Below are positions 1-9,733 of a stretch of DNA of 64,000 nt, piece by piece; positions within the stretch are counted from its first letter, which is position 1, and every line of letters starts with the position of its first letter. The translations under genes and the position numbers were made by a program. The DNA comes from Ophioceras dolichostomum (Eukaryota; Ascomycota; Sordariomycetes; Magnaporthales; Ophioceraceae): NCBI GenBank assembly GCA_003049485.1, contig PYST01000091.1, positions 53,603 through 117,602 of the forward strand. The letters run 5' to 3'. The notes beneath the pieces were generated by a model. The model searched no databases, was not told the origin of the DNA, and saw only the letters and a program-made list of their open reading frames with translations.

Positions 1-493
1 TGGCGTGTTGAATGCTCCGGCTAAAAGCGAGGACTTCCTGGTCGCGTGAAGCGATTCCGTATTACCATCTTCGTGCGTAGTAGGTAGACGCTTCAAATCG
101 AAAATACATTATGGAACTGTATACCTTGCCAGTTGTATTTTGTCATATCCGTACCCTCTAGATCAGCACTGTGATACAAATACAGATCCGGTCCATCCCC
201 TGTAAGCGGGTGCCCTCGCCGAAAGACCCTGCGCACGAGGTGTTCAGGCGCCCAATGTATAGATCCTTTTATGTGAAGAGCATGCGTTCATGCAGCGTAA
301 AATATTTCCTGCAAAGACGAGAGACGCCGAAATGCGAATATGCCTGAGCCTGGCCTAGCGTCCGCATGCCTCCCGACCAGTCTCCCCATGAACCACGTTC
401 CTTTTTTTCTTTCCCCCGCAAGAAACAGCAAAACAGCTCCGCGACACAGTCAGAAGTTAAATCATCATCTCAAGCCGACCAAAAGCGTTTTCG
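1..493. other. 3' flank, no gene recognised
   Basis: This is the downstream flank of the TRAP-alpha gene on the minus strand. I see no convincing reading frame, no tRNA-like cloverleaf and no repeat longer than a few bases. It probably contains the 3' UTR and poly(A) region of the neighbour. Confidence 0.5.
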
Positions 494-1643
494 CTACTCC
501 GAAGCCTTAGCCTTCTTAGCGCTTGCGCTGGACTTGACGCGCTTCTGGACGGGGCGGTTGATGTGGTGAGCGGGGATCCAAGAGGCATCGAAGCCACCAT
601 CCGCACCGCTGGTGGCGCCGGCGGACTCGTTGCCCGAAGTGGGCTCGACCTCGACCTTCTTCGCGACGGCCTTCTTGGTCTTGGGGGCGCGCTTGGCGTG
701 CGGGAAGAGCGTCTCGATCCAGGTCTTGTACACGAAGTACAGGGTGCCGCCGAAGACGCCGGTCAGGATGAGGTAGAGGAAGATGCTGTATTCGCGATTC
801 GACCGTTTGTGTCAGCAGCGAGTAGGAACGCAATGGGGACCCAATGGGCAGAGAGCAGGTGGAGAGTCCAGGGGTAGGGAGGTTCGTAGGTAGGTAAAAT
901 ACGGGACAAAGCAAAATCACAGAGAACGTACATCTGCGGGTCAAAAATGCTGGTAGGCGGCTCAACAATCTCGGCCTTGTCGCCATAGGCCTGGACCTGG
1001 AAAGTCTGGCCCTTGGCGTTGCTGATGACGGCAAAAATCTCGACGCGGACATCCTGAGGCTGCATGTCGAGAGCGAACGAGTACGGGATCGAGCGCTTCT
1101 CGCCGGCGGGGACCTCGGTGTCATACTTGATGGCCGTCAGGTTGCGCAGGATGCCGGCCCCGGGAGCAGCGTCCTCCGGCAGGGGCTTGGTGGTGACCAG
1201 CACGCCGCCGATGAAGCCCAGCCGCAACGGCCCCTCCTCGTTGTTCGTGATGTCCACCACCGCCTTGGTCGGCCGGCCGTTGACGAGCTTGACGCCGAAT
1301 ATGTCGGCCTCGGGGAAGGTCGTAACGATGTCGGCGTTCAGCTCAGGCTCGGCGGCTGCTTTCTTTGGCGCATCGCCCGCGGCACCCTGCAGAAAAGAGA
1401 TGGCATGATTAGACCAATGGTCGGTGCAAGCACATTGAAACAGGTAGGCAAAGGGCGGCTAGCTGCCCTAATAGGCTGCCATTGATGCAGTTGTGCAAGC
1501 ACGAGGCCGGAAGACACCCAGATGCGAGATGAATGGATGCCGGGAGGGAGAGGGGGGGTGCTATTGCAACTAACCTCAGCGGCGAGGACACCCATCAGCT
1601 GGAATGCCAGCAGGGCAATACTGGTAAACTTAAAGGACACCAT
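494..1643 (-). CDS. TRAP-alpha / Irc22-family ER membrane protein
   Basis: Joined exons on the minus strand are 1643-1575, 1386-932 and 785-494 (271 codons plus stop TAG). The introns are GTTAGT..CTGCAG and GTACGT..TACAG, and phases agree across both. The first 22 residues form a signal peptide (basic start, hydrophobic core, ending LAAE). A lumenal beta-rich domain follows, with motifs such as [27 protein letters not shown] and [10 protein letters not shown] typical of translocon-associated protein subunit alpha. A single membrane segment ([20 protein letters not shown], about residue 175-194) leads to a Lys/Arg-rich cytosolic tail of about 75 residues. TRAP-alpha associates with the Sec61 translocon in the ER; yeast members are called Irc22. 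The family assignment rests on domain layout and motif memory, and whether the fungal protein acts in a full TRAP complex is inference. Confidence 0.85.
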
Positions 1644-1956
1644 ATTTGCAGATAGCGAGAATACACGAGGGACGGGGAAGGGAGGGCAAGAGAAGCAAAT
1701 GGAGAAGACGCCAAAGCCCTCAAGACGGTTGTGAGGAGGTTGATCTTTCAGAAATCAATGTTGTGTGTCAACTGTCCAGAACTCAGAAGGGTCCACTACA
1801 GGACTGGTCCGTGCGCCACGTATTATTGCTCTCACCTTCCCAGGTTGGAACTATGCATGCAAGCATGGCGGTTGTAAAACTACGATCCAGATCCAATTAA
1901 TTCGAATTGACCACTAACAAGTAATATGAAGAGGAATCCCGACCATGGGCTCGGCT
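1644..1956. other. intergenic spacer, TRAP-alpha promoter side
   Basis: This 313-bp gap lies between the start of the TRAP-alpha gene and the end of the hydrolase gene, both on the minus strand. It must hold the TRAP-alpha promoter and the hydrolase 3' end. I see no clear TATA box or repeat. Confidence 0.4.
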
Positions 1957-3993
1957 CTAACCTTCCCTCGACGGAATCAGCGGCAGGGTGAGATAGTTTT
2001 GCAACCCGTCTCCGAAGTGGAGCTGGTTGGTACCCGCGAACTTGGCCGGAGGTCTTTCGCCTCAGAGCTTCGTCAGTAACAAGTTCGTGATATGAAAGAC
2101 GGAGGATAACTATTAAGCAGCAGGAGCTGAGGGGAGACGCAATAGGGGCAAGGGGTCGCTGGTCACTCACCTGTCAACCTCAGAAGCATGCTGGAAAATG
2201 CCACAGCCTTGAGTATCGGTGCCGCCAACCTCCAGCACGATCCGCCCTCCCTTCCCGACGACGACGTTGGTCGGCCAGATCTCGACGTCCACGGCGTACA
2301 CCTCGCCCGCCCGCACGGGCAGCACGTCGGTGGAGAGGTACTCCCGCTGCGGGAGCCACGGCCTGTGCCGGGCGCTCTCGGCGTGCACCTTCCTGTTGCT
2401 GACCCGCAGCCAGCCCTTGCAGACCGGGACGGGGTCCCCCGCCGTGCCGGTGTAGAAGATCTCCCGCCCGTCGGCGTCGAGGTGGCGGATCGTGAGGAAG
2501 AGGTCGATATCCCTGTTGTGCATATCCGTGTCCATGCCACCACTCCCACCACTCCCGCCCCCTTCATGGTGGTGTGTGGGATCAGGGGGCGGCGGCGGCG
2601 TCACGGAGACGTTTAGGTGCGCCACTGGGTGGCCAGTGATCTCCGTCTCTTCTTCGAACGGCGCACTGGTGAACTGCAGCACCTCCGGCTGGGCGAGGCT
2701 GCCAAGCGCCTTGTACGATAGTACGGCGCTTCCTCCCCCTGAGCTTGAACTGGAGGGCGGCTCGGTCGTAGAGAGTATCTTCTCTTCATGCCCAAGGTAG
2801 AAGACAGTGTACTTTGTGTCTGGCAGAGGCCACGATGCCTCTGCCCTCTTGGGGTACGCCCTCTCGCTTTCTGCGTTGTTGACGCCGACATTTCCTTTCC
2901 GCAGAGTGACGGTCACTGGCGGGACCTTCCCAGGCACGCTCCAGCCCACGGTGTCCTCGCCCTTCAAGAAAGCGCCCAGGAAGCTCTTCTGCAGCTCGAC
3001 CTCCTCGTGGTAGTAGAACGGCAGGTCGTGGCGGCCTGTGATGAAGCGGAGGTACTTGAGCCGGGAACCGGCGTGCGCGTATCCTTCGACGTTACCCCGA
3101 AGATGCAGCAGGATACCACCCCAGTTGGCCACGCTGAGTAGAGGCACCTCTATGTCCTCCAAGCGATACTCCTTGCTGGCGTAGTACTCTTCGTCGCGAA
3201 ACCTGTTCGCCTCGTTGTCTGTCGTCTGGTCCCGACGATTCGCCGCTAGGATCTCCAGCGGCAGATCTCCCTCGAGTGTGTCTTCCTGCCCCCGCGCGCC
3301 CGGTCCGTCCGGCGGGAACTGCAGCTTCGACCTCCCCGGGAGGCCGTACTGGTTCACCAGCACCTGGCGATTCCACCAGGCCCGGATGAAGCCGTCGGAC
3401 AGGATGCCGCCGTGCCGGCAACGGTCGCGGTAGTAGTCCGACATGCCCTCCCAGGGCACAATCGCAGCCAAGCCCTTGGGACGACGCGCCGCCACCCTCC
3501 ACTGCGAGCCAGCGTAGTACGACACGCCCAGGAGCCCAACCTTGCCGTTCGACCAGTCCTGCTCGGCGCACCACTCCACCACGTCGAAGAAGCACTCGCT
3601 CGTGCCCCGGCTCATGGTGTCCAACAAGCCCGGGCTCTGGCCGGAGCCCCTCTCGTCCGCCCGCACGACGACATATCCCTCCCGACACCAGAACACCGGG
3701 TCTGGGGTCTCCCACGCCGAGTATTTTGATCGATGCTCCGGGTTGACCTCGCTGAAGGATCCGGGGTGGAACTTGGCGTACGGTATGTCTTTGCCGTAGG
3801 GTCCGTACGTACACAGCACCGGGTACCTTACACCCGAGCCAGAAGGTAGGGGAATATACACGTTTGCTCGGATGGGGAGGGGTGAGGCCTTTAGAGGAAT
3901 GGACACATTTTTCATGAAAGTTAGTCCGTTCTCCTTGTCCTCGGACACCTCGAGGAGGTCCCTGATCGGGTTCGTCTTGATATCCATAGTCAA
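1957..3993 (-). CDS. CocE/NonD-type (X-Pro dipeptidyl-peptidase S15-like) hydrolase
   Basis: Exon 1 is 3993-2171 and exon 2 is 2053-1957. The intron is GTGAGT..GAAAG, and the join restores a C-terminal block RPPAKFAGTNQLHFGDG ending LPLIPSREG, typical of CocE/S15 C-termini (639 aa). The N-terminal alpha/beta hydrolase domain has TYGPYGK (oxyanion Tyr near residue 63) and the nucleophile elbow GLLGVSYYAG, with Ser about 158. A GRHD segment downstream may hold the catalytic His. The C-terminal jelly-roll half carries HLNVSVT and DIDLFLTIRHLD, the usual galactose-binding-like X-Pro fold. The family hydrolyses esters or amides such as acyl or prolyl substrates; the substrate here is unknown. A second Met two codons in is an equally good start. 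There is no signal peptide, so it is probably cytosolic. Confidence 0.87.
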
Positions 3994-4665
3994 TCAACGA
4001 TTGAGTAGTGGCTTTCGTCTCTCACCCCTGAGCCAAGTAAAGGGACGTCAAATATGCGTCTGCTCTCTAGAGTCGTTAGTCTTTACAAAACAGCGGCTCA
4101 GTCCGGCTGATAGCCTAGATCTCTGGGGGAATTTTTGGAGCGAGGTGGCGCTATAGGTAGTTGGAGCTTTCCCGGACACGAGGTGGGGGAAGCGCTACAT
4201 GTATTTCAAGCATTCGACTGTACCTCTGTTTTTATCAGGACCTGCAATGTATTGTGGTACGGTATACTGCAACGCAAAGCACACGCAAATAGGTCAGAAG
4301 TACAATACAAATGACAATACAGTATATTACTTATAACTATTGCAGACTCTGGCCTTTATCAACGATGCCTCTGCCAACTAATGCGCACCGTCCCAGGAGC
4401 TTGAGAACCTAACGGTCGAGAAAGGCTACACGGCTCGTGTAGGCTCTGTGAGAAGTGAACACCCTGCACGTCTTTTTCTCCGTGCAAGCGCTATGCTACA
4501 TCTCCTAGTTTTCGATGCGGCAGCATTTTGTAGCTGTCTCACGCATTATTCCTGCTTTCGCCCAAGCCGGCAGTGATTAACAAACAATGATGAGATATCA
4601 GAGCGCTCCTGGCCTGGTGATTCACAAAGAACATTCGAACCCCTCCCGAACTCTTCCTACCTACC
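3994..4665. other. intergenic region carrying a short inverted-repeat element
   Basis: This region separates the hydrolase start from the end of the small serine-rich gene. Apart from the element at 4236-4351 I see no coding signal. The hydrolase promoter must lie within it. Confidence 0.5.
4236..4351. mobile_element. short hAT-like non-autonomous element (MITE), copy 1
   Basis: This is a 116-bp element. It begins CAGGACCTGCAAT and ends ATTGCAGACTCTG, so the ends are imperfect inverted repeats (10 of 13). The 8 bases before it (4228-4235, GTTTTTAT) and after it (4352-4359, GCCTTTAT) match at 6 of 8 positions, as expected for an old 8-bp target-site duplication. It has no coding capacity. Its interior shares blocks such as TACGGTATACT, GCAAAGCACACGC and TACAATACA with the copy at 6882-7034. 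CAG..CTG ends with 8-bp duplications are the hAT-superfamily signature; the name is inferred because no transposase is present. Confidence 0.7.
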
Positions 4666-5285
4666 TTATGTCTCGCCTCCAACCGGATACCGAAAGATCC
4701 CATCGTTCAACCTCCCCCCCAAAGTCTTCCTCCATATCCAGTTGGCCGTCTATTTTGGCGCAATCAAGTCAGTTAGCTGAAGTTGAAGCTAGAAGCTACA
4801 TCCTAGACCCAGCCCAAGGCGAGCAGTGCCTCCTAGGTGAAGGTACATTGGTAGTTAGCCATACTTACAGAGGTAATCCAAACGCCGGCGAACAGATGCG
4901 CGATGAACACCGCCTCTCCCGTATTTGAGCCGACCGGCCTCTCGCTCATGTCGAGGTTCCTATTCGCCGGCCTGTATGGTGGCACCCGGCGGTACAGATC
5001 GTCCGGCCATCCTGGCGGATTCTCAGCGGCGGCAGCCCGGGACTGCTGGGCCGGAGAGGAAGAGGGTGAGGGAGAGGGCGAGCTCGCAACCACGGCGAGA
5101 TGTTGTGGTCGTGATGATGATGATGATGATGATGATGCTGCCGCAGCAATGTCTGATTCTGGTGTAAGATCCTCCGCACCTGTGAGGCGGATGCTGTAGT
5201 CGGCGAGGTAGTCCTGCTGAATTGTCGCGACGACTCTGTCGTCAGATCTTGTGGTCGTCGTCGTCGCCGTAGCTGTCGAGGACAT
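4666..5285 (-). CDS. small serine-rich protein of unknown function
   Basis: I place exon 1 at 5285-4869 and exon 2 at 4749-4666 (166 aa). The donor is GTAAGT and the acceptor AAAATAG; the join is phase 0 and gives a C-terminus FAGVWITSTANWIWRKTLGG.. ending PVGGET. I do not recognise a family. The N-terminal third has Thr and Ser runs; the Ser run is encoded by eight GAT units (TCA on the coding strand) at 5113-5136. The middle is Pro/Ser-rich. The last 50 residues (DDLYRRVPPYRPANRNLDMSE.. FIAHLFAGVWIT..) are less repetitive and include one possible hydrophobic segment. An upstream extension of the frame to 5615 looks non-coding. It is divergently arranged with the ALDH-like gene, sharing a 466-bp promoter region. 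The clean splice join supports a real gene; expression is unproven. Confidence 0.6.
5113..5136. repeat. (GAT)8 trinucleotide repeat in coding sequence
   Basis: Eight uninterrupted GAT units encode the serine run of the small protein on the minus strand. Such tracts vary in length between strains. Confidence 0.9.
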
Positions 5286-5751
5286 CCTGGCGGATAGGTG
5301 AGTGCTCCCCTTTTCTAAAAACGGTGAATATTCGTGGATGAGATGGGCCAGGAGGGGCATTCGGTTTTGAAAGTAATAATTGTGTTCCGATTCCTGTTTG
5401 TGCCACATCCTCTCTCTGCCGTAGCGGTAAATACTGGCGACAGAGGAGGACAGAGCTGGTGGCGTTTCTGCACGGAGCTCCGGACGCCTCCACATACCCC
5501 GGGTCGCACTTGGTGTGCATGCTGTGTGCGGCGGCCAGTAACAGTGTGCCAACTCCTCCAGCTGAAGTGAGCTGAGATAAGCTGGAAAGACAAGACATGG
5601 AATTATCTTCAGCACGTTTCTGGATTCATTCGGACTCGTTCAAGCTTGACAATCAGCAAAAAAAAGAGTGCGGTATCTTTCCAGGGTCATATTCCAATAT
5701 CGCCAAACCTTCTACCCCTGAGGTTCTTCATGAACCACAGCACCAGCGAAT
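5286..5751. promoter_or_regulatory. shared divergent promoter region
   Basis: This is a 466-bp gap between the start of the small serine-rich gene (minus) and the start of the ALDH-like gene (plus). Both promoters must lie here. I see no unambiguous TATA or CCAAT element. Confidence 0.45.
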
Positions 5752-7705
5752 ATGTCGTCGTCGGATACAACCTCCGGTCCGGCGTTGGCGGCAATTGAGC
5801 GGATCCAAGCAGCCGCGCTGGATGGCCGTACCGAAAATGTGCGATACAGACAGGAGCAGCTCCAGAACATCCACGCCGCGCTGCGAGAGCAGGCCGGTGA
5901 CGTGTGCGGTGCCATCTCCAAGGATGCGGCCCACTTCTCCGAAGTCGAGGTCGAGGCCGAGTTCTACCTGGCCATGGACGCTGTAAGGCACTTCTACGAA
6001 GGCCTGGACTTCGATGCAGAGCTGGCGGCCGAGTACAGTGTGGCTCGGGGCGAGGACAACTTGACGAGGCGGGTCGGTGTTGGGACCGTTGCCATCCGAC
6101 CTGCTTTCCACACACGATTGTACAGCATAATATGTCCACTGGCGGCGGCCGTTGCAGCCGGGAACTGCGTGGTGCTGGAGGTAAGTGTCTTCATATTACC
6201 TGTAGGTATCTCTGAACCTTGACATCGGCTGTTTGTTAACGGAAAATCATGCACACAGCTGGGAGAGGGAACTCACTTGCAAGTGGACTCAACGCTGAGG
6301 CTTCTGCTGCCGAAAGCTCTCGACCCGGAAACGTCCACCATTATCGACAAGCCTGTGACAGCAGACAATGGCGTCACGCTCGTGTCAGGGACCTTCGTTC
6401 TCGTGGACCAGACGGAGAGCAGCAACCCCGCCAATGCCACCCCCTTAACCAAACTAGTCTCCTCCGGAGGCTACGCCAGGTGCATCGCCGTCGTGGATAG
6501 GACAGCAGACATCGCGCTGGCCGCCAGGGCGATCACCGCAGCCAGGTTCAGTTTCGGGGGCGCCTCTCCGTACGCGCCGGACCTGGTGCTCGTGAACGAG
6601 TTCGTGAAGAAGGATTTCTTCCAGGCCTGTTCCAGCCACGCCACCTCGTTCTTCGCGGGGGGATCGCGTGCGAGCGTTGGTGGTGGTGGTGGCTCCAGCG
6701 ACGATGAGGCGGCGACGAGAGATGCCCTGAGAGTGGCGGAGGAGAAGGGTCAGGTCTCGAGCTTCGGATCCAGCGAATTCAAGCTCGTTGACGTCCTCGA
6801 CAGGTGAGTCTTCCTCTCTAGGTAGCTAGGTACTATCGTTGCGCGTGTGGCCTTGGCAGTTCTAGGCAGTTCTGTTATGTGCAGGGCCTGCAATGTATTG
6901 TAATGTAACGTGTTTTGTATCGTGTCCGATACTGCGTTACCTGCTGCGTACGGTATACTACCGTGCAAAGCACACGCGAATCCGTCGGAAATACAATACA
7001 GAGGACAAAACATTACACTGCATTGCAGGCTCTGATTATGTGGTAACCGACTGACCCCAGAAATCCAGGGATACCCTTATACTGAACATGAAGATTCACG
7101 GACGGTATCTGCCCGTCGTGGCCTGCTCCGGACTCGTCGACGCAGCGTTTGCATACCACGACCAGCGACAGCAACCGGCGCCTCTGCTTGCAGGCTACTT
7201 CTTCGCCGACCCTCGATCTGCGAAATACCTCGCCCAGCACATGCCGTGCCGCGAAGCCTTCATCAACCAGATCCCTGCGTATCTGCTCGTCGGGCCGGCC
7301 GCGCCCTTGGCGACGTCTTTGTCGTCGCCGTCGCCGTCGCCACAGCTGGGGTGCTCCTCCTCCTCCAGCAGACATCGGTACAGCACCGACATGTTCTCGG
7401 TCGCGAGGCCGCAGTATGCGGAGCCCGTCCCCGAGCCTCTGCGGGTGGTGGACAGGGCCATCCTCTCATCATCACCGGAGCCTTCTTCTTCTCCTACCCT
7501 GGAATCGGCGGCGGCGATCAGGGCACTCGCCGTCAGACCGCTGCGGTCCACCCGAGCGCAACCCGTTGAGCCCCGGGATTTCTTCTTGTCTGGGGCCGTG
7601 ATCGGCGGAGGGATCACTCTCGGAGTGATTCTTCCTGCCGTCGGATATGCTACTTGGATAGTCGGGAAGACGGCGGTTTCGTTTCTTGCAAGGCACAGAC
7701 GTTGA
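5752..7705 (+). CDS. ALDH-like pseudoenzyme with C-terminal membrane anchor
   Basis: Exons are 5752-6180, 6259-6803 and 7069-7705 (536 aa). Introns are GTAAGT..CACAG and GTGAGT..TCCAG with consistent phases. The fold blocks of aldehyde dehydrogenases are visible: an N-terminal helical region, then PLAAAVAAGNCVVLE, then a late block NMKIHGRYLPVVACSGLVDA. However, the segment where ALDHs have PWN reads PAFHTRLYSI, and the position of the catalytic GQxC motif reads FSFGGASPYAP, with no Cys. The ELGG block is not recognisable either. It is therefore probably not an active dehydrogenase. The C-terminus has a hydrophobic segment (FFLSGAVIGGGITLGVILPAVGYATWIVG, about 497-525) and a basic end, like tail-anchored fatty aldehyde dehydrogenases. 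A transposon-like element at 6882-7034 lies inside intron 2. Confidence 0.75.
6882..7034. mobile_element. short hAT-like non-autonomous element (MITE), copy 2, within an intron
   Basis: This 153-bp element lies inside intron 2 (6804-7068) of the ALDH-like gene. Its inverted ends match at 22 of 25 positions (left CAGGGCCTGCAATGTATTGT, right complement CAGAGCCTGCAATGCAGTGT). The flanks 6874-6881 (GTTATGTG) and 7035-7042 (ATTATGTG) match at 7 of 8, a good target-site duplication. It shares its interior with copy 1 at 4236-4351 but is about 37 bp longer. Removing the element plus one duplication leaves an intron of about 104 bp, a normal size here. Confidence 0.8.
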
Positions 7706-8248
7706 ATAAGCAAGGCTTTTGAGAAAATGAAGGGGCCAGTCGAGACATTGTTCTTGTTACCTCGCCTGCGGCTTGTCTTTCTACTACTATATGGCCGAAG
7801 TGGGCGGTTGCGTGATCGTCTCTGAATCCTGAGCGGGGAATCATGCGGTAATTTTGTTGAAGGAATTAGTTGCTCTTGGGGTTCGTTCCATGGCGGCGTA
7901 TATGCGCCGCACCGAACGACCACAAGGCTTCTTAAGTTGGTCGACGCCGCCGGAAGGAATCATGGCCTGGGGGGTTTTTTCATGTGGGCATCAACTCCGG
8001 GTCTGCCCGGCGTCCGGCTCCGTTTCTGCTTGCCTCTAACCCTCGACCGTCTAAATCCCGCCTCCGCCGGTGTAAACAATTCCCCGAGAATTCACATATA
8101 TATGAAGCGGCGAGCGTTCCGGGTGAACCCCTCTCTCATTGACTTCCGCATTGATTCAGCGAAAGCGAAACGCATCGTAAGAGTCAAGTTAGCAAGCTCC
8201 GCACCAAGAAAAGAGAGAGAGACGACCACACCAACAACATCCAAAAAG
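7706..8248. other. intergenic region with promoter of the small membrane protein gene
   Basis: This holds the 3' flank of the ALDH-like gene and the promoter of the next gene. A TATA-like run occurs at 8096-8103. I see nothing else that is recognisable. Confidence 0.5.
8096..8103 (+). promoter_or_regulatory. TATA-like element
   Basis: ATATATAT lies about 145 bp upstream of the ATG at 8249, a plausible distance for a fungal TATA box with a 5' leader of about 100 bases. It is a sequence match only. Confidence 0.4.
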
Positions 8249-8856
8249 ATGGCATCCGGACGGATCTTCGACCTCATGGCCCTCCTTCGGGCCGCACCCC
8301 TAGTGACATCGTCATTCTCCTTGTGGTACTGCGTCGATCAATCCATTTTTTACGGCAATTTTGTAAGACCTGAGAACCGCGCCAAGAGCAACGAGATGCT
8401 CCCCCTATACGTACGCGAGAGTCCCTCTTCTTTCTCTTCTGTTCTTCTTCGTCCCGCTTCATATACAGAAAGAAGAAGATTCTAACAACAACTCAATCCT
8501 TCCAGTGGAAATCAATCTTCAAGCCCAGCACAGCCCTCATCATCGCGCTATACTGCACGTCCGCGGCCGTCGGGTTCGCCAACGTCGCGAAGATCGGGCC
8601 CGGTAGCGCACTGGCCGCCGCCGGCGCCAAGGCGTGGTACGGGGCGGGCGCGGCCCTGTCGCTCGCGCACTTCTGCTTCGTGCCCGCCGTCATGTACAAG
8701 ATCAAGGCGATCGTCGACGACGAGCCCAAGGGCGACACGGTTAGCGTGCAGGAGCGCTGGCTGAGCGTGCACGCCTTCCGATCGTGCACCGTCGACCTGG
8801 CTGGGTGGGCTTGCTTCCTCGTCGCGGTGTCGAAGGGGTTGTCTTTTGCTGTGTAA
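8249..8856 (+). CDS. small four-helix integral membrane protein (possibly DUF1772-like)
   Basis: Exons are 8249-8410 and 8506-8856 (170 aa). The intron is GTACGC..TCCAG, phase 0. Four hydrophobic segments are visible: around residues 12-32 (APLVTSSFSLWYCVDQSIFY), 60-78 (STALIIALYCTSAAVGFANV), 95-115 (AWYGAGAALSLAHFCFVPAV) and 145-168 (VDLAGWACFLVAVSKGLSFA). Size and topology resemble the DUF1772/anthrone-oxygenase-like membrane family of fungi, but I cannot name a diagnostic motif, so that is inference. It lies between the ALDH-like and fuconate dehydratase genes on the same strand. Its cellular location and role are unknown. Confidence 0.72.
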
Positions 8857-9733
8857 GTGGGTGAGAGAGGAGGGAGGGGGGTGGCGTTAAGTCGGGGGAG
8901 GAGCTGTCACTAGTTGGTTCTGTGTATTACATATGTACTTCCCATATATAGCATCTCTGAGGTAATAGGATGCTGGTTAAACAATCGGCATCGAAGGCCC
9001 CTCGCAGGTTCCTGCTTGTCACTGACACGAAGCCGTAACGGGGCGGAGAAAGGGGAGGTGGTCAACTGGAGATCCGGGCAGGGCAGAACGAGTGGTTAGC
9101 GATTAGACATTACCCGACGGATATTTAGATCGAATCCAGGTGCTCCATCTTAACCTTTTTCCGGGACGCTCTAGCGGGAGGAAGCGAGATCCAACTGTAG
9201 CCTCCCGATGAAAATCCGTTGTTGGTCTGGAAAAACTTCTTGGCAATTATATAGAGACATCATCAAAGACTGCAGCACCGAAGAGTGCAACCTTCCTGAT
9301 GCCTTCATCGCAGCATTTTTCCGCCGACAACGGCTTCTTACCCTTTGGAGAGAGCGGTTGACTTTTCTCCAATTTCTCATTTCTTCCCCACACTGCACGA
9401 CCCCTCCTCCTCGTCTCCCCACTCCCCTCGTCCCCCATGGAACTGTGGGGTAGTCTCGGGGCAAGCCACCAGCGAGGGGAAGCGAGGTCGTTGCGGATTC
9501 GGGCGTATATCGCGGTGCTTGAGGGAAAATTTATACCGAGAGGCGTCCGTTTGGCGGATTGAGACTTTTTTCTTCATTTTCCTCCTACTGGTTGCGATAG
9601 TTCTCTTATTGTCTTTTAATCTTACCTTCTTACCTACGCTTCTGTCTATACTAGCCAGTGCCTCCTCGCTCTTTGGCTGGTTCTCTTCCCGAAATTTAAC
9701 CCCTTATAGACCTCCTCTGAATAGCTTCACGTC
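8857..9733. other. intergenic region, fuconate dehydratase promoter side
   Basis: This is an 877-bp gap. The last 200 bases are pyrimidine-rich, as in many fungal 5' leaders, and run directly into the ATG at 9734. No repeat or RNA gene is evident. Confidence 0.45.

Noticed and set aside
9120..9150. Possible tRNA T-arm (GATCGAATCC)
   Set aside because: The loop does not fit TTCRANY and there is no paired acceptor stem.
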